A DNA stretch of 64,000 bases from Viridibacillus sp050279675. Lineage in GTDB: Bacteria > Bacillota > Bacilli > Bacillales_A > Planococcaceae. This document shows positions 23,842 through 33,040 of this stretch, piece by piece. Both the position numbers and the translations under genes were made by a program. The stretch is taken from positions 1 through 64,000 of the forward strand of contig NZ_JBNNUK010000020.1 of assembly GCF_050279675.1 (NCBI RefSeq), given 5' to 3'. How positions within the stretch are numbered: the first letter of the stretch is position 1; the number at the start of each line of letters is the position of its first letter. The notes beneath the pieces were generated by a model, which was not told where the DNA came from, made no database searches, and saw only the letters and a list, made by a program, of their open reading frames with translations.

Positions 23842-23889
23842 AGTAGTTCCTCCTCTCAATTAATGTTTTTCACTTACTTTTCGTAACTA

Positions 23890-23922
23890 ACTATAAAATA
23901 ATAAATTACTTACGTCAAGTAA
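23890..23922 (-). promoter_or_regulatory. catE-like promoter with HxlR-type operator over the -35
   Basis: On the minus strand TTGACG (23913-23918) and TATAGT (23890-23895) are exactly 17 bases apart. The dyad TTACTT-N5-AAGTAA (23906-23922) covers the -35 box. The divergent HxlR protein is the obvious candidate repressor. Confidence 0.7.
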
Positions 23923-23988
23923 ATAAGTTACCGAAAGTTTACTTTTTAAAATAATCCCGCTACAATAGCATATATAGAGGTGAAACAA

Positions 23989-24294
23989 ATGAAGGAATCA
24001 GCATTATGCCCTCGTTTAGCAAAATCTATGGATTTGATAGGTAAACGCTGGATGGGCTTAATTTTATATCAATTATTAGATGGACCGCAGCGCTTTAATG
24101 AAATTGAGTCGTCGATGCCAATTAGTGGGCGACTGTTATCTGAACGTCTAAAAGAACTTGAAAAAGAAGGTCTAGTTGAGCGCCATGTGTATACTGAAGT
24201 ACCCGTTCGAGTAGAATATACTTTGACAGAAAAAGGAAAAGGTTTAAAAGTTGCAATTGATGAAATTGAAAATTGGTCTAAAAAATGGCTTTAA
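23989..24294 (+). CDS. HxlR-family transcriptional regulator (YodB/CatR-like)
   Basis: 101 residues of the HxlR/DUF24 winged-helix family: KSMDLIGKRWMGLILYQLLDGPQRFNEI and GRLLSERLKELEKEGLVERHVY are the recognition elements. Cys7 (MKESALC) is at the position of the redox-sensing cysteine of YodB and CatR, which respond to quinones and diamide. The ATG at 23989 follows GAGGTGA; a GTG three codons earlier overlaps that site. It is divergent from the CatE-like dioxygenase, whose promoter carries a matching dyad. Confidence 0.9.
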   Translation: MKESALCPRLAKSMDLIGKRWMGLILYQLLDGPQRFNEIESSMPISGRLLSERLKELEKEGLVERHVYTEVPVRVEYTLTEKGKGLKVAIDEIENWSKKWL

Positions 24295-24374
24295 GTGAAA
24301 ATCACTTGAAAAAATGCCATTGTCTATTCATACTATGAAGGAATAGAAGTTTAGAAAGGAAAGGTCTTTCAATA

Positions 24375-25295
24375 ATGAAACAACAATGGGCAGCAAAATT
24401 ATCTACTATAGTAAATCCAGCAAACATTAAAATAGATGAACCACTAGATCAATACACGATGACAAAGTTAGGCGGTAGCGCCGATGTTTTTGTCATGCCT
24501 TCTACTGAAGAAGAAGCAGTAGCAATCGTAAAATATGCGAATAACAATGATATTCCGATTTTGCTTTTAGGGAATGGCTCTAATATGGTTGTACGTGATG
24601 GAGGAGTTAGAGGAATTGTCCTGAACTTTTCGAAATTGGATGCAATCAGCATTGATGGCACAACTGTTTATGCACAAGCAGGTGCATTGCTTAAAGACGT
24701 ATCAATAGCAGCGGCAGAGGCAACTTTAACAGGTTTAGAATTCTCATGTGGTATTCCTGGATCTATTGGTGGCGCAATGGCTATGAATGCAGGTGCATAC
24801 GGCGGGGAAATAAACGATGTTATTTTACAATCAACTGTACTAACATCAACAGGCGAAAAATTAGTTTTAAACAAAGAACAACTTGACCTAAGCTATCGTA
24901 AAAGTATTATCTCTAAAAAAGGCTACTACGTATTATCTTCTGAATTTGAATTACAACGAGGCAATCAACTGGAAATTGATGCAAAAATTGCTGAGTTAAC
25001 ATTTTTGCGTGAATCGAAACAACCGCTTGAATATCCTTCAGCAGGAAGTGTTTTTAAACGCCCTCCAGGTTACTTTGCTGGTAAATTGATTCAAGACAGT
25101 GAGCTACAAGGTAAAGGTGTAGGTGGTGCAGAGGTTTCTACGAAGCATGCTGGCTTTATCGTAAATAAAGGTGGCGCAACAGCTACTGATTACATCAACA
25201 CAATTAAAATGGTGCAAGCCACTGTGAAAGAGAAATTTGATGTTGATTTAGAATTAGAAGTAAAAATCGTTGGTGAAGAACCTTCTAAAAACTGA
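24375..25295 (+). CDS. murB: UDP-N-acetylenolpyruvoylglucosamine reductase
   Basis: Reduces UDP-GlcNAc-enolpyruvate to UDP-MurNAc with NADPH and FAD, the second committed step of peptidoglycan synthesis. 306 residues, type II (Gram-positive). FAD-binding LGNGSNMVVRDGGVRGIVL, then GLEFSCGIPGSIGGAMAMNAGAYGGE, YRKSIIS, and the serine-bearing YPSAGSVFKRP for proton donation. The C-terminal VSTKHAGFIVNKG is typical. Start preceded by AAAGGAAAGG. A single gene between the HxlR gene and exoA, with a terminator after it. Confidence 0.96.
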   Translation: MKQQWAAKLSTIVNPANIKIDEPLDQYTMTKLGGSADVFVMPSTEEEAVAIVKYANNNDIPILLLGNGSNMVVRDGGVRGIVLNFSKLDAISIDGTTVYAQAGALLKDVSIAAAEATLTGLEFSCGIPGSIGGAMAMNAGAYGGEINDVILQSTVLTSTGEKLVLNKEQLDLSYRKSIISKKGYYVLSSEFELQRGNQLEIDAKIAELTFLRESKQPLEYPSAGSVFKRPPGYFAGKLIQDSELQGKGVGGAEVSTKHAGFIVNKGGATATDYINTIKMVQATVKEKFDVDLELEVKIVGEEPSKN

Positions 25296-25331
25296 TCATT
25301 GTAAATTTTATTAAACTAAAAACTACAGATA

Positions 25332-25370
25332 ACGCCTTTCGTATTACATGCGGAAGGCGTATTTATATTT
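25332..25370 (+). terminator. Terminator after murB
   Basis: ACGCCTTTCG (25332-25341) pairs with CGGAAGGCGT (25351-25360), followed by ATTTATATTT. Confidence 0.75.
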
Positions 25371-25385
25371 AAAGGGGAGCTCACT

Positions 25386-26138
25386 ATGAAATTTGTATCT
25401 TGGAATGTCAATGGAATTCGAGCGTGCTTGAAAAAGGGCTTTTTAGATTATTTTAATGAAGTTGATGCGGATTTTTTCAGTATTCAAGAATCAAAATGCC
25501 AAGGTGGACAAGTTGAATTAAATTTACCCGGCTATGAGCAATATTGGAATTATGCAGAGCGCAAAGGTTATTCAGGTACAGCTATTTTTACAAAACATAC
25601 GCCACTGTCCGTTAAATATGGTGTAGGTGACCAATCAAAACAAGAAGAGGGGCGTATCATTACATTAGAGTATGAAGATTTCTATTTAGTAAATGTGTAT
25701 ACACCAAATTCTAAACGTGACTTAGCGCGTCTTGATTATCGAATTGAATGGGAGGATGAGTTGAGAACATATCTGCTATCCTTAGACGAAGTAAAGCCCG
25801 TTATTTATTGTGGTGATTTGAATGTTGCACATGAAGAAATAGATATAAAAAATGCAAAGGCCAATATCGGCAATTCTGGCTTTACAGAAGAAGAACGTGG
25901 CAGAATGACAACTTTGTTAGGTTCAGGATTTACAGATACTTTCCGTTATTTATATCCAACACAAACAGATACTTATACATGGTGGTCTTATATGAATAAA
26001 GTAAGAGAACGTAATATTGGTTGGCGGATCGATTACTTTATCGTCTCAGATCGTTTGCAAGAGAACATTGAAGATGCAGAAGTACATGCTAGTATTCTAG
26101 GAAGTGACCATTGTCCAATCGTATTAACATTAAAATAA
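25386..26138 (+). CDS. exoA: Exodeoxyribonuclease III / AP endonuclease
   Basis: 250 residues, same size as B. subtilis ExoA. Motifs in order: MKFVSWNVNGIRA, IQESKCQ (metal Glu), YTPNS, CGDLNVAHEEID (catalytic Asp/Asn), YTWWSYMNKVRERNIGWRIDYFIVS and C-terminal GSDHCPI with the catalytic His. It cuts 5' of abasic sites in base excision repair and degrades 3' ends. Ribosome binding site GGGGAGC. Single gene followed by a terminator. Confidence 0.95.
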   Translation: MKFVSWNVNGIRACLKKGFLDYFNEVDADFFSIQESKCQGGQVELNLPGYEQYWNYAERKGYSGTAIFTKHTPLSVKYGVGDQSKQEEGRIITLEYEDFYLVNVYTPNSKRDLARLDYRIEWEDELRTYLLSLDEVKPVIYCGDLNVAHEEIDIKNAKANIGNSGFTEEERGRMTTLLGSGFTDTFRYLYPTQTDTYTWWSYMNKVRERNIGWRIDYFIVSDRLQENIEDAEVHASILGSDHCPIVLTLK

Positions 26139-26153
26139 ATTGTTTTAATAGAG

Positions 26154-26192
26154 AAACCGCGCCTTTTGTCGAAAAAGCGTGGTTTTTTATTT
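26154..26192 (+). terminator. Terminator after exoA
   Basis: AAACCGCGC (26154-26162) pairs with GCGTGGTTT (26177-26185), followed by TTTATTTTA. Confidence 0.8.
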
Positions 26193-26253
26193 TATTTAAA
26201 AGGGAAAAAAACTTCGGGAGCCGAATATAGTAGGAGTAAGGGGAGGCGGAATT

Positions 26254-28629
26254 ATGGTCAAAGAGAAAGAGCGTGTTCGATTATGGAAATGGCTAAGCTG
26301 GACTATAGGGGGGTTAATACTTATTGCATGTGGAGCACTTATTTTTGTTAATGGTTACATAGGGAATTCTAAACCAAAAATAGATGGCGAAATGCAAGTA
26401 GTAGTATTGGATGAAAATGTGAAAGTAGTAAGAGATGACAAAGGAGTACCACACCTCACAGCTAAAACAGATGCAGATTTATATCGAGCACAAGGATTTG
26501 TGCAAGCTCAGGATCGACTATTCCAGATGGACTTAGCGAGAAGACAAGCAAGCGGTAGACTAGCAGAGGTTGTCGGTGAGTCTGCGGTAGATACGGATAA
26601 ATTCTTTCGTACATTTAGTTTGAGATCTGCTGCCGAAAAATCTGAAGCGGGTTATTCACAAGAGGCTAAGCAAGTTTTAGCTTGGTATGCAGAAGGTGTA
26701 AATTCATTTATAGAACAAGCAAAGAAAAAGGGTACTTTATCTTATGAGTTTCGTTTGCTTGGATATGAACCAGAACCATGGACAGCAGTGGATTCATTAA
26801 CAATTGGTAAATATATGGCCTATGATTTAGGCGGGAATTGGGATATGTTAGCGTTTAGACACTGGGCATTAAACAATTTATCAGATGAAGAGGCTAAAGA
26901 GTTATTCATTAAGTATCCAGAAAATGCGAAATCGATTATTGCAGCAAATAAAAACACACCTGTAAATGTTGCAGGACAATTCGATGCATCGCTACTACCC
27001 CATGAATTTAACGGTAGTAATAACTGGGTTGTATCTGGTAGTAAAACAGAGTCAGGAAAGCCATTATTGGCGGATGACCCTCATTTAGGTTTAAGTACAC
27101 CATCTATTTGGTATCAAATGCATTTGGAGTCTCCAACTCAAAATGTAAGTGGAGTTATTTTTGCGGGGATACCTGGTATTATTTTAGGACATAACGAGAA
27201 GGTAGCATGGGGTGTGACGAATGTTGGTCCAGATGCACAGGATTTATATATCGAAACACCAAATCCAAGTAATGCGACTGAATATAAATATGAAGGCAAA
27301 TGGGAAAAGGCTACGGTACGAGATGAACCAATCAAAATTAAAGGTGGTAAAACGATAGACTTTGAAGTTGTAGAAACGAGACATGGTCCAATTATTTCAG
27401 ATTTAGCATTTAAGAAGGAAGAACCAACTGCAGTCTTCTCTATGCAATGGACCGCGCTAGAACCAACGCTAGAATTACAAGCGATACTGAATATGAACCG
27501 TGCTGAAAATTGGGAGCAGTTCGAAACAGCTTTAGAGGATTTCCAAGCACCAGCACAAAATTTTGTTTTTGCTTCAGAGGACGGTACGATTGCGTATAAA
27601 GCGAATGGTCGAATTCCAATTCGTAAAAAAGGTGATGGGCAGCTACCGGTTCCAGGAGACTCAGCAGAATATGATTGGAAAGGGTATATTGATTACGATA
27701 AATTACCAAAAGTCGTGAATCCAGCTGAAGGCTTTATTGCAACAGCGAATAATGAAGTAGTCGGTGACGAATATCCATATCATATTTCGGACTTTTGGGC
27801 ACAGCCATATCGTTATGAACGAATTTCTGAAGTGCTAGAAAGCAAGAATAAGCTAACAGTAAAAGATATGCAAAACTTGCAAATGGATCAGAAGGACTTG
27901 TATGCAGGTGAGTTTTTGAAAGATATGCTAGGCTCGGTAAAACAAGTTGATAGTAAAAAAGAATATAAGGACATTTTGAAAATGATGGAGGACTGGAATC
28001 AAGTCGATTCAAAAGAATCTGGTGCCCCGTTAGTTTTTAACTTGTGGATTATTAATGTTCAGAAGGAATTGTTTGAAGATAATTTACCAAAAGATGTGTA
28101 CGAAATGATGCCTGGTAAATACAATATTACAGATGAAATTATGCGTCAGGCCTTTGCAGGAAAACAAGGTGCATGGGTGACCAAAGCAGGTGGTATTGAT
28201 AAGCTTATGTACAATTCCTTTCAAAGGACGATTCAAGATATTGAAGCTGAATTCGGTAAAAACGCCAAGAAGTGGCAATGGGGAGATTATCATCAGTTAA
28301 CATTTAACCACCCATTATCGGCAGCTTCTCCAATTCTAGCAAAATTACTTAATCCAAAGCCAGTACCAATCGGCGGTTCTAAATTTACAGTACAAGCAGC
28401 AGCAAACAAAGAAAATGGTAATGTAAATCACGGCGCATCTTGGCGTTTTGTTGCAGATTTAAGCGACTTATCGAAGGGGTATCATATTGTGGGACCTGGA
28501 CAAAGTGGTCATATAAAATCTGAGTGGTATAACGATCAAGTTGACGATTGGGCGAATGGTAAGTATCATGAAACCATTATTACAGGTGATGTGCCTAATG
28601 GTAAGAATTTATTATTAAAGGCTCAATAA
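26254..28629 (+). CDS. Penicillin acylase family protein (Ntn hydrolase), membrane-anchored
   Basis: 791 residues. An N-terminal membrane helix (about 12-34) anchors it outside the cell. The alpha chain runs to FNG254, and the beta chain would begin at S255 in NGSNNWVVSGSKTESGKPLLADDPHL after autocatalytic cleavage, giving the nucleophile Ser. Downstream IWYQMHLES, GVTNVGPDAQDLY, ETRHGPI and NHPLS/GGSKFTVQ are family motifs. Members cleave amide bonds of beta-lactam side chains, acyl-homoserine lactones or other N-acyl compounds; the natural substrate cannot be told. Site GGGGAGGCGG before the ATG. Confidence 0.92.
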   Translation: MVKEKERVRLWKWLSWTIGGLILIACGALIFVNGYIGNSKPKIDGEMQVVVLDENVKVVRDDKGVPHLTAKTDADLYRAQGFVQAQDRLFQMDLARRQASGRLAEVVGESAVDTDKFFRTFSLRSAAEKSEAGYSQEAKQVLAWYAEGVNSFIEQAKKKGTLSYEFRLLGYEPEPWTAVDSLTIGKYMAYDLGGNWDMLAFRHWALNNLSDEEAKELFIKYPENAKSIIAANKNTPVNVAGQFDASLLPHEFNGSNNWVVSGSKTESGKPLLADDPHLGLSTPSIWYQMHLESPTQNVSGVIFAGIPGIILGHNEKVAWGVTNVGPDAQDLYIETPNPSNATEYKYEGKWEKATVRDEPIKIKGGKTIDFEVVETRHGPIISDLAFKKEEPTAVFSMQWTALEPTLELQAILNMNRAENWEQFETALEDFQAPAQNFVFASEDGTIAYKANGRIPIRKKGDGQLPVPGDSAEYDWKGYIDYDKLPKVVNPAEGFIATANNEVVGDEYPYHISDFWAQPYRYERISEVLESKNKLTVKDMQNLQMDQKDLYAGEFLKDMLGSVKQVDSKKEYKDILKMMEDWNQVDSKESGAPLVFNLWIINVQKELFEDNLPKDVYEMMPGKYNITDEIMRQAFAGKQGAWVTKAGGIDKLMYNSFQRTIQDIEAEFGKNAKKWQWGDYHQLTFNHPLSAASPILAKLLNPKPVPIGGSKFTVQAAANKENGNVNHGASWRFVADLSDLSKGYHIVGPGQSGHIKSEWYNDQVDDWANGKYHETIITGDVPNGKNLLLKAQ

Positions 28630-28648
28630 CATAGAAGGTGTTTTATTA

Positions 28649-29020
28649 ATGGTAGAAATAATATCGGTCGCTCTGGGTGGTATGATAGGGGCAATACTTC
28701 GCTATAGTGTGACTATAACAGTGCCCACTGAATGGATGTTGTGGGTTGTCAATGGTATGGGAAGTGCCGTATTAGGATTTCTAAACGGGCTATTTATTCG
28801 AAATAAACCATCCAATTCATTGCGACTTCTCTTAACAACAGGTGTGTTAGGAGCATTTACGACATTTTCCACTTTTTCTGCGAGTTGGTTTGCTCTCATG
28901 CAAACTAACACGTTATTAGCTATCTTATATGCAATTATGATGACAGCTGTTTGCGTTGCTTTAGCCTCTTTTGGTTACTTATGTACAGCACCAAAAGTAA
29001 AAGCAGGTGAACGATTATGA
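28649..29020 (+). CDS. crcB: Fluoride channel, first of a pair
   Basis: 123 residues with four membrane helices. VNGMGSAVLGFLNG corresponds to the polar track in helix 2, and GAFTTFSTFS is the Fluc signature of helix 3. Fluc proteins are dual-topology or paired channels that export fluoride. The second copy starts inside the last codons of this gene (4-bp overlap). It begins 19 bp after the penicillin acylase and may be read from its promoter. No fluoride riboswitch was recognised upstream. Confidence 0.92.
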   Translation: MVEIISVALGGMIGAILRYSVTITVPTEWMLWVVNGMGSAVLGFLNGLFIRNKPSNSLRLLLTTGVLGAFTTFSTFSASWFALMQTNTLLAILYAIMMTAVCVALASFGYLCTAPKVKAGERL

Positions 29021-29367
29021 TTTGGCTATTAATTGTTGCAGGTGGTGGCCTCGGTGCTATCACTCGCTATGGTGTGATAGAGTGGATGAAGCATAAAGAA
29101 CAACCCTTTTTTATAGCCACTTTTCTTGTGAATAGTGTTGGTTCGCTATTAATGGGGATGGCTTTACATTTAGGAGCGGAGCAAGCGAAGCTTTCTTCAT
29201 TCTTCACAATTGGCTTTTTAGGAGCATTTACGACATTTTCTACATTTGCTTTTGACGTTGTAAAATTAATAGAAGAACGTGATTATCGTGCAATGCTATT
29301 GTATCCAGTACTCACATTATTTGTTGGAATTGTTTTCCTAACCCTTGGATGGCAAATATTCGCATAA
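29017..29367 (+). CDS. crcB: Fluoride channel, second of a pair
   Basis: 116 residues, four membrane helices, with VNSVGSLLMG and GFLGAFTTFSTFAFD as the Fluc signatures. Starts with ATGA overlapping the first crcB gene, so the two are translationally coupled and probably form an antiparallel heterodimer, as paired Fluc genes do in other Firmicutes. The stop is followed at once by a strong bidirectional terminator. Confidence 0.92.
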   Translation: MIWLLIVAGGGLGAITRYGVIEWMKHKEQPFFIATFLVNSVGSLLMGMALHLGAEQAKLSSFFTIGFLGAFTTFSTFAFDVVKLIEERDYRAMLLYPVLTLFVGIVFLTLGWQIFA

Positions 29368-29370
29368 TAT

Positions 29371-29408
29371 AAAAAGGAAGCTCGGCAAAAATGCCAAGCT
29401 TCCTTTTT
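29371..29408. terminator. Bidirectional terminator between crcB and the P1 peptidase gene
   Basis: The 17-base arms at 29371-29387 and 29392-29408 pair with a single mismatch and are flanked by A- and T-runs; the stem reaches the stop codon of the minus-strand gene. Confidence 0.9.
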
Positions 29409-30387
29409 ATAATTGTCCTTTGCTAATCATGCGATTCTTCCGTCCAGTTGTCGCTTCAGCATGTAGTAAAGATTGGTATATAGATTCTTCAGTTGCTTCA
29501 ATCACTGCTTGGAAAAGGTTATTCATTACGTCTGTATCATCGCGTAATATTGAATATTCTTCAGTCAATGAATTTGATGTGTGTGGAATTGTATATGCAT
29601 TTGAAAAGCTGATAATAATATCACCACTACCATTATGGATATGTGTACCTGTTCTACCTAAGCCAATGGAAGCACGTTTAGCCAAGCGTTTTAGTTGACG
29701 TGCATCAACTGGAGCATTGGTAGCGACAACGATAATGACTGAACCATCTGGTTTGTCGATTTGTTCTTGTTGCCAGTTCGCGAATTTGCATTCATGGGCA
29801 TTACCAAAGTTCGTTAAGGATAATACTCCAACTGTATATGGTTGATCTTCGTTATCTACAATTCTAGAAGAGGAACCAATTCCTCCTTTGACACCGTAAC
29901 AAATCATACCTTTACCAGCACCCACAGCTCCCTGTTGAATAGGACCACTCTCAGCGTGTTGGATTGCATTTTGTGCATGCTCTGGTCTAACTGCCATTAA
30001 ACGCATACTATTTAAATGACTATCGTTACACTCTCCGACAACAATATTAAGTGAACTAGTAGAATCTCCAATTGACGGATTTTCTTGCAACATATGCTGC
30101 AAAGTGCCTTCTAAAACTGCACCAACACTAAATGTGTTTGTTAGCATGATAGGTGATTCTAATACCCCCAACTCTTCTATTTGTATAAGACCTGCTGTTT
30201 TACCAAACCCATTTAATACAAAACTTGCAGCAGGTACTTTTTGTTCAAATAGATTTTGGTTATGAGGTAAGATGGCTGTTACACCAGTGCAAATTGTATC
30301 TACTTCATCTATCTTTTTATGTAGTGTTACATGGCCAATATGTACATTTGGGACATCCGTTATAGCATTCCATCGCCCTTTATTCAT
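29407..30387 (-). CDS. P1-family peptidase (DmpA / L-aminopeptidase-esterase)
   Basis: 326 residues of the self-cleaving DmpA family. N-terminal ITDVPNVHIGHVT and TGVTAILPH are typical. The likely autocleavage point is G253-S254 in HNGSGDIIISFSNA, which would free Ser254 as the nucleophile. KGGIGSSSR and NFGNAHECKF are further family segments. Relatives release N-terminal residues, D- or beta-amino acids from small peptides. Length is slightly short of DmpA (375). Convergent with crcB; divergent from cadC. Confidence 0.88.
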   Translation of the reverse strand: MNKGRWNAITDVPNVHIGHVTLHKKIDEVDTICTGVTAILPHNQNLFEQKVPAASFVLNGFGKTAGLIQIEELGVLESPIMLTNTFSVGAVLEGTLQHMLQENPSIGDSTSSLNIVVGECNDSHLNSMRLMAVRPEHAQNAIQHAESGPIQQGAVGAGKGMICYGVKGGIGSSSRIVDNEDQPYTVGVLSLTNFGNAHECKFANWQQEQIDKPDGSVIIVVATNAPVDARQLKRLAKRASIGLGRTGTHIHNGSGDIIISFSNAYTIPHTSNSLTEEYSILRDDTDVMNNLFQAVIEATEESIYQSLLHAEATTGRKNRMISKGQL

Positions 30388-30467
30388 AACTAATCTCTCC
30401 TAACAATCTTTCTGTTAATTATATTGAATATTCTGCAAATGGACAATAGGGAAAATGTCTTTAACAA

Positions 30468-30535
30468 TCAAACAGACATTTGAATAATATATGTAAAAAA
30501 TGTATACTGTTATCAACAATCAAATGGATGTTTGA
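30468..30535 (+). promoter_or_regulatory. cadC-cadA promoter flanked by two operator copies
   Basis: TTGAAT (30480-30485), 17-base spacer, TATACT (30503-30508). Two copies of TCAAA-N6-TTTGA flank it: 30468-30483 touching the -35, and 30520-30535 just after the transcription start, 52 bp apart centre to centre (about five helical turns). They resemble CadC/SmtB operators, so autorepression relieved by Cd, Zn or Pb is expected. Confidence 0.75.
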
Positions 30536-30550
30536 ATGAAGGGGTGCAAA

Positions 30551-30916
30551 ATGCAAAAAGACATGTGTGAAGTAACTAAAGTACATGAAGAAGCGGTAGA
30601 GCGAGTACAAAGTCAAATTCCTGAATTGCAGAAGTTAGCCCAATTCTTTAAAGCATTTTCAGATGAAACACGACTAAAGATTTTATATGCATTAACAATT
30701 GAAAAATCATTGTGTGTCTGTGATGTAGCAGCCATTATAGGTTCATCTACGGCCACGGCTTCACATCATTTACGCTATTTACGTGATAATTCTTTAGCAA
30801 AATCGCATCGCGAAGGAAAACTAATTTATTATGAACTTGCGGATGACCATGTTGAACAGCTTGTGAAAATTGCTTATGAACATTCGAAAGAAGGGGATTG
30901 CATTGAAGAAAAGTGA
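30551..30916 (+). CDS. cadC: ArsR/SmtB-family metal sensor repressor CadC
   Basis: 121 residues. Cys6 near the N-terminus and C55-V-C57 in the SLCVCDVA motif match the Cys7/Cys58/Cys60 metal site of staphylococcal CadC, which binds Cd, Pb or Bi and releases DNA. The winged helix follows (SSTATASHHLRYLRDN, REGKLIYYEL). The ATG at 30551 follows AGGGG; an ATG five codons earlier sits before that site. The 3' end overlaps cadA by 14 bp. Confidence 0.92.
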   Translation: MQKDMCEVTKVHEEAVERVQSQIPELQKLAQFFKAFSDETRLKILYALTIEKSLCVCDVAAIIGSSTATASHHLRYLRDNSLAKSHREGKLIYYELADDHVEQLVKIAYEHSKEGDCIEEK

Positions 30917-33011
30917 GCAACAGGAATATCGATTGCAGAATTTATCTTGTGCAAGTTGTGCACAAAAGTTTGAGAAAAACATTCAAAATATCTCTACAGT
31001 AGAAGACGTACAATTGAATTTTGGGGCAGCTAAGCTCACTGTTATAGGAGAAGTATCAATAGAGCAACTTGAAGAAGCAGGTGCTTTTGATGGTATAAAA
31101 GTTAAACGTGCAGATGATAGAAGGATTGAGAAGAATATCCCCTTTTTTAAAAAGAAAGAAAATATCTTAGCTGGTATTTCTTTAATATTCGTTTTAGCAG
31201 GCTATTTCGTAGCATCTTTTAAAGGCGATGATTATTTACCAGCAATTGCGCTATTTTTATTAGCCATAGTGATTGGTGGATACGATATTTTCAAAACAGG
31301 ATTTAAAAATTTATTCCGGTTAGAATTTGATATGAAAACGTTAATGACGATTGCGATTATTGGAGCTGCAATAATAGGTGAATGGCAAGAAGGGGCAGTT
31401 GTTGTCTTTTTATTTGCTGTTAGCGAGGCATTAGAAGCGTATTCAATGAATAAAGCGAGACAGTCAATTAGTAGTTTGATGGATATTGCACCAGCAACCG
31501 CAATGGTACGCAGAGGAAATCAATTAGTAGAACTTGCTACAGAGGACATTCTAATTGGTGATATTTTAATTGTAAAACCCGGTCAAAAGATTGCCATGGA
31601 CGGTAAAGTACAAAGTGGTATTTCAAGTGTTAACCAAGCTCCAATTACGGGTGAATCCATTCCAGTGAAGAAAGAAACAGGTGACGAAGTATTTGCTGGA
31701 ACATTGAACGAAGAGGGCGCTTTAGAAATTGTTGTTACGAAGCATGTAAAAGATACAACGATTGCGAAAATTATTCATTTAGTAGAAGAAGCTCAGGCAG
31801 AAAAAGCTCCTGCCCAAAAGTTTGTAGATCAGTTTGCAAAATATTACACACCACTGATTATTTTAATCGCTCTATTAGTGGCATTTGTCACACCACTATT
31901 TTTGGGAGATTGGAATCACTGGATTTATCAAGGATTGGCTGTTTTAGTAGTAGGTTGCCCATGCGCACTTGTTATTTCAACCCCAGTGGCTATCGTTACT
32001 GCAATTGGAAACGCAGCAAGACAAGGAGTTCTCATAAAGGGTGGAGTTCATCTAGAGCAACTGGGGCGTTTAAAAGCAATTGCGTTTGATAAAACAGGTA
32101 CATTAACGAACGGCGTTCCTGAAGTAACAAATGTATTAGTAGCCGATCATATAACGGAAGAAACTTTGATTCGTTTAGTAGCTGCAGTGGAACAGTCATC
32201 ACAGCATCCATTAGCTCGAGCGATTTTACAATATGCTAAAGAACATAAGGTACAACCAGCTATTGCTGAGCAATTCCAATCTGTTACAGGTAAGGGAGCG
32301 TATGCAGAAATAGAGGGTGTACGTATTTCTGTAGGGAGTTTAACATGGATTCAAGACACCGTAAGTGTTCCTCAAGCTATGCAATCAGCTATTAACAATC
32401 TTCAAAAAGAAGGGAAGTCTGTCATTGCTGTAATGTCTGGGGAAACTTTTCTTGGTTCTATAGCAATAGCGGATAAAGTTCGTAGTAATAGTGTAAGTGT
32501 TATTCAAAAACTTCGCGCCAATGGTATTGCACATACTGTCATGCTAACTGGTGATGCTGAGCCCACAGCTCGAGCGATAGCACAGGAGCTTCAGTTAACA
32601 GATATCCGTGCTGGACTATTACCTGAAGATAAACTACAAGCAATGAAGGAATTACAGTCACAGTATGGTTCTGTAGCTATGGTTGGTGATGGTATAAATG
32701 ATGCTCCTGCTTTAGCAAATGCAACAGTTGGTATTGCGATGGGTGGTGCTGGTACAGATACGGCATTAGAGACAGCTGATGTCGCATTAATGGCTGATGA
32801 TCTTGAAAAGTTGCCATATACGATAAGACTTAGTCGAAAAACGTTGCGAATTGTTAAAGAAAATATTATGTTTGCATTAGGGCTAAAATTGATAGCGTTA
32901 CTTCTAATAATTCCAGGATGGTTGACACTTTGGATTGCTATCTTTGCAGATATGGGTGCAACCCTACTAGTAGTATTAAATTCGTTACGTTTAATGCGCA
33001 TGCAGAAATAA
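30903..33011 (+). CDS. cadA: Cd/Zn/Pb-exporting P1B-type ATPase
   Basis: 702 residues. N-terminal heavy-metal domain with C16-x2-C19, membrane region, TGES actuator loop, C352-P-C354 in the transport helix (the Zn/Cd/Pb type), D396-KTGT phosphorylation site, HP locus (SSQHPLA) and GDGINDAPAL hinge. It pumps Cd, Zn and Pb out. The TTG at 30903 is six bases after AAGGGG; longer in-frame starts precede that site. Cotranscribed with cadC. A double GNAT gene follows 29 bp later. Confidence 0.94.
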   Translation: MKKSEQQEYRLQNLSCASCAQKFEKNIQNISTVEDVQLNFGAAKLTVIGEVSIEQLEEAGAFDGIKVKRADDRRIEKNIPFFKKKENILAGISLIFVLAGYFVASFKGDDYLPAIALFLLAIVIGGYDIFKTGFKNLFRLEFDMKTLMTIAIIGAAIIGEWQEGAVVVFLFAVSEALEAYSMNKARQSISSLMDIAPATAMVRRGNQLVELATEDILIGDILIVKPGQKIAMDGKVQSGISSVNQAPITGESIPVKKETGDEVFAGTLNEEGALEIVVTKHVKDTTIAKIIHLVEEAQAEKAPAQKFVDQFAKYYTPLIILIALLVAFVTPLFLGDWNHWIYQGLAVLVVGCPCALVISTPVAIVTAIGNAARQGVLIKGGVHLEQLGRLKAIAFDKTGTLTNGVPEVTNVLVADHITEETLIRLVAAVEQSSQHPLARAILQYAKEHKVQPAIAEQFQSVTGKGAYAEIEGVRISVGSLTWIQDTVSVPQAMQSAINNLQKEGKSVIAVMSGETFLGSIAIADKVRSNSVSVIQKLRANGIAHTVMLTGDAEPTARAIAQELQLTDIRAGLLPEDKLQAMKELQSQYGSVAMVGDGINDAPALANATVGIAMGGAGTDTALETADVALMADDLEKLPYTIRLSRKTLRIVKENIMFALGLKLIALLLIIPGWLTLWIAIFADMGATLLVVLNSLRLMRMQK

Positions 33012-33040
33012 CGGTATCGTGTAATCGGAGGTCGAGTGTT

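Noticed and set aside
26166..26351. Basic 61-codon frame before the penicillin acylase
   Set aside because: Overlaps the real acylase start in another frame, begins inside the exoA terminator and has no site of its own.
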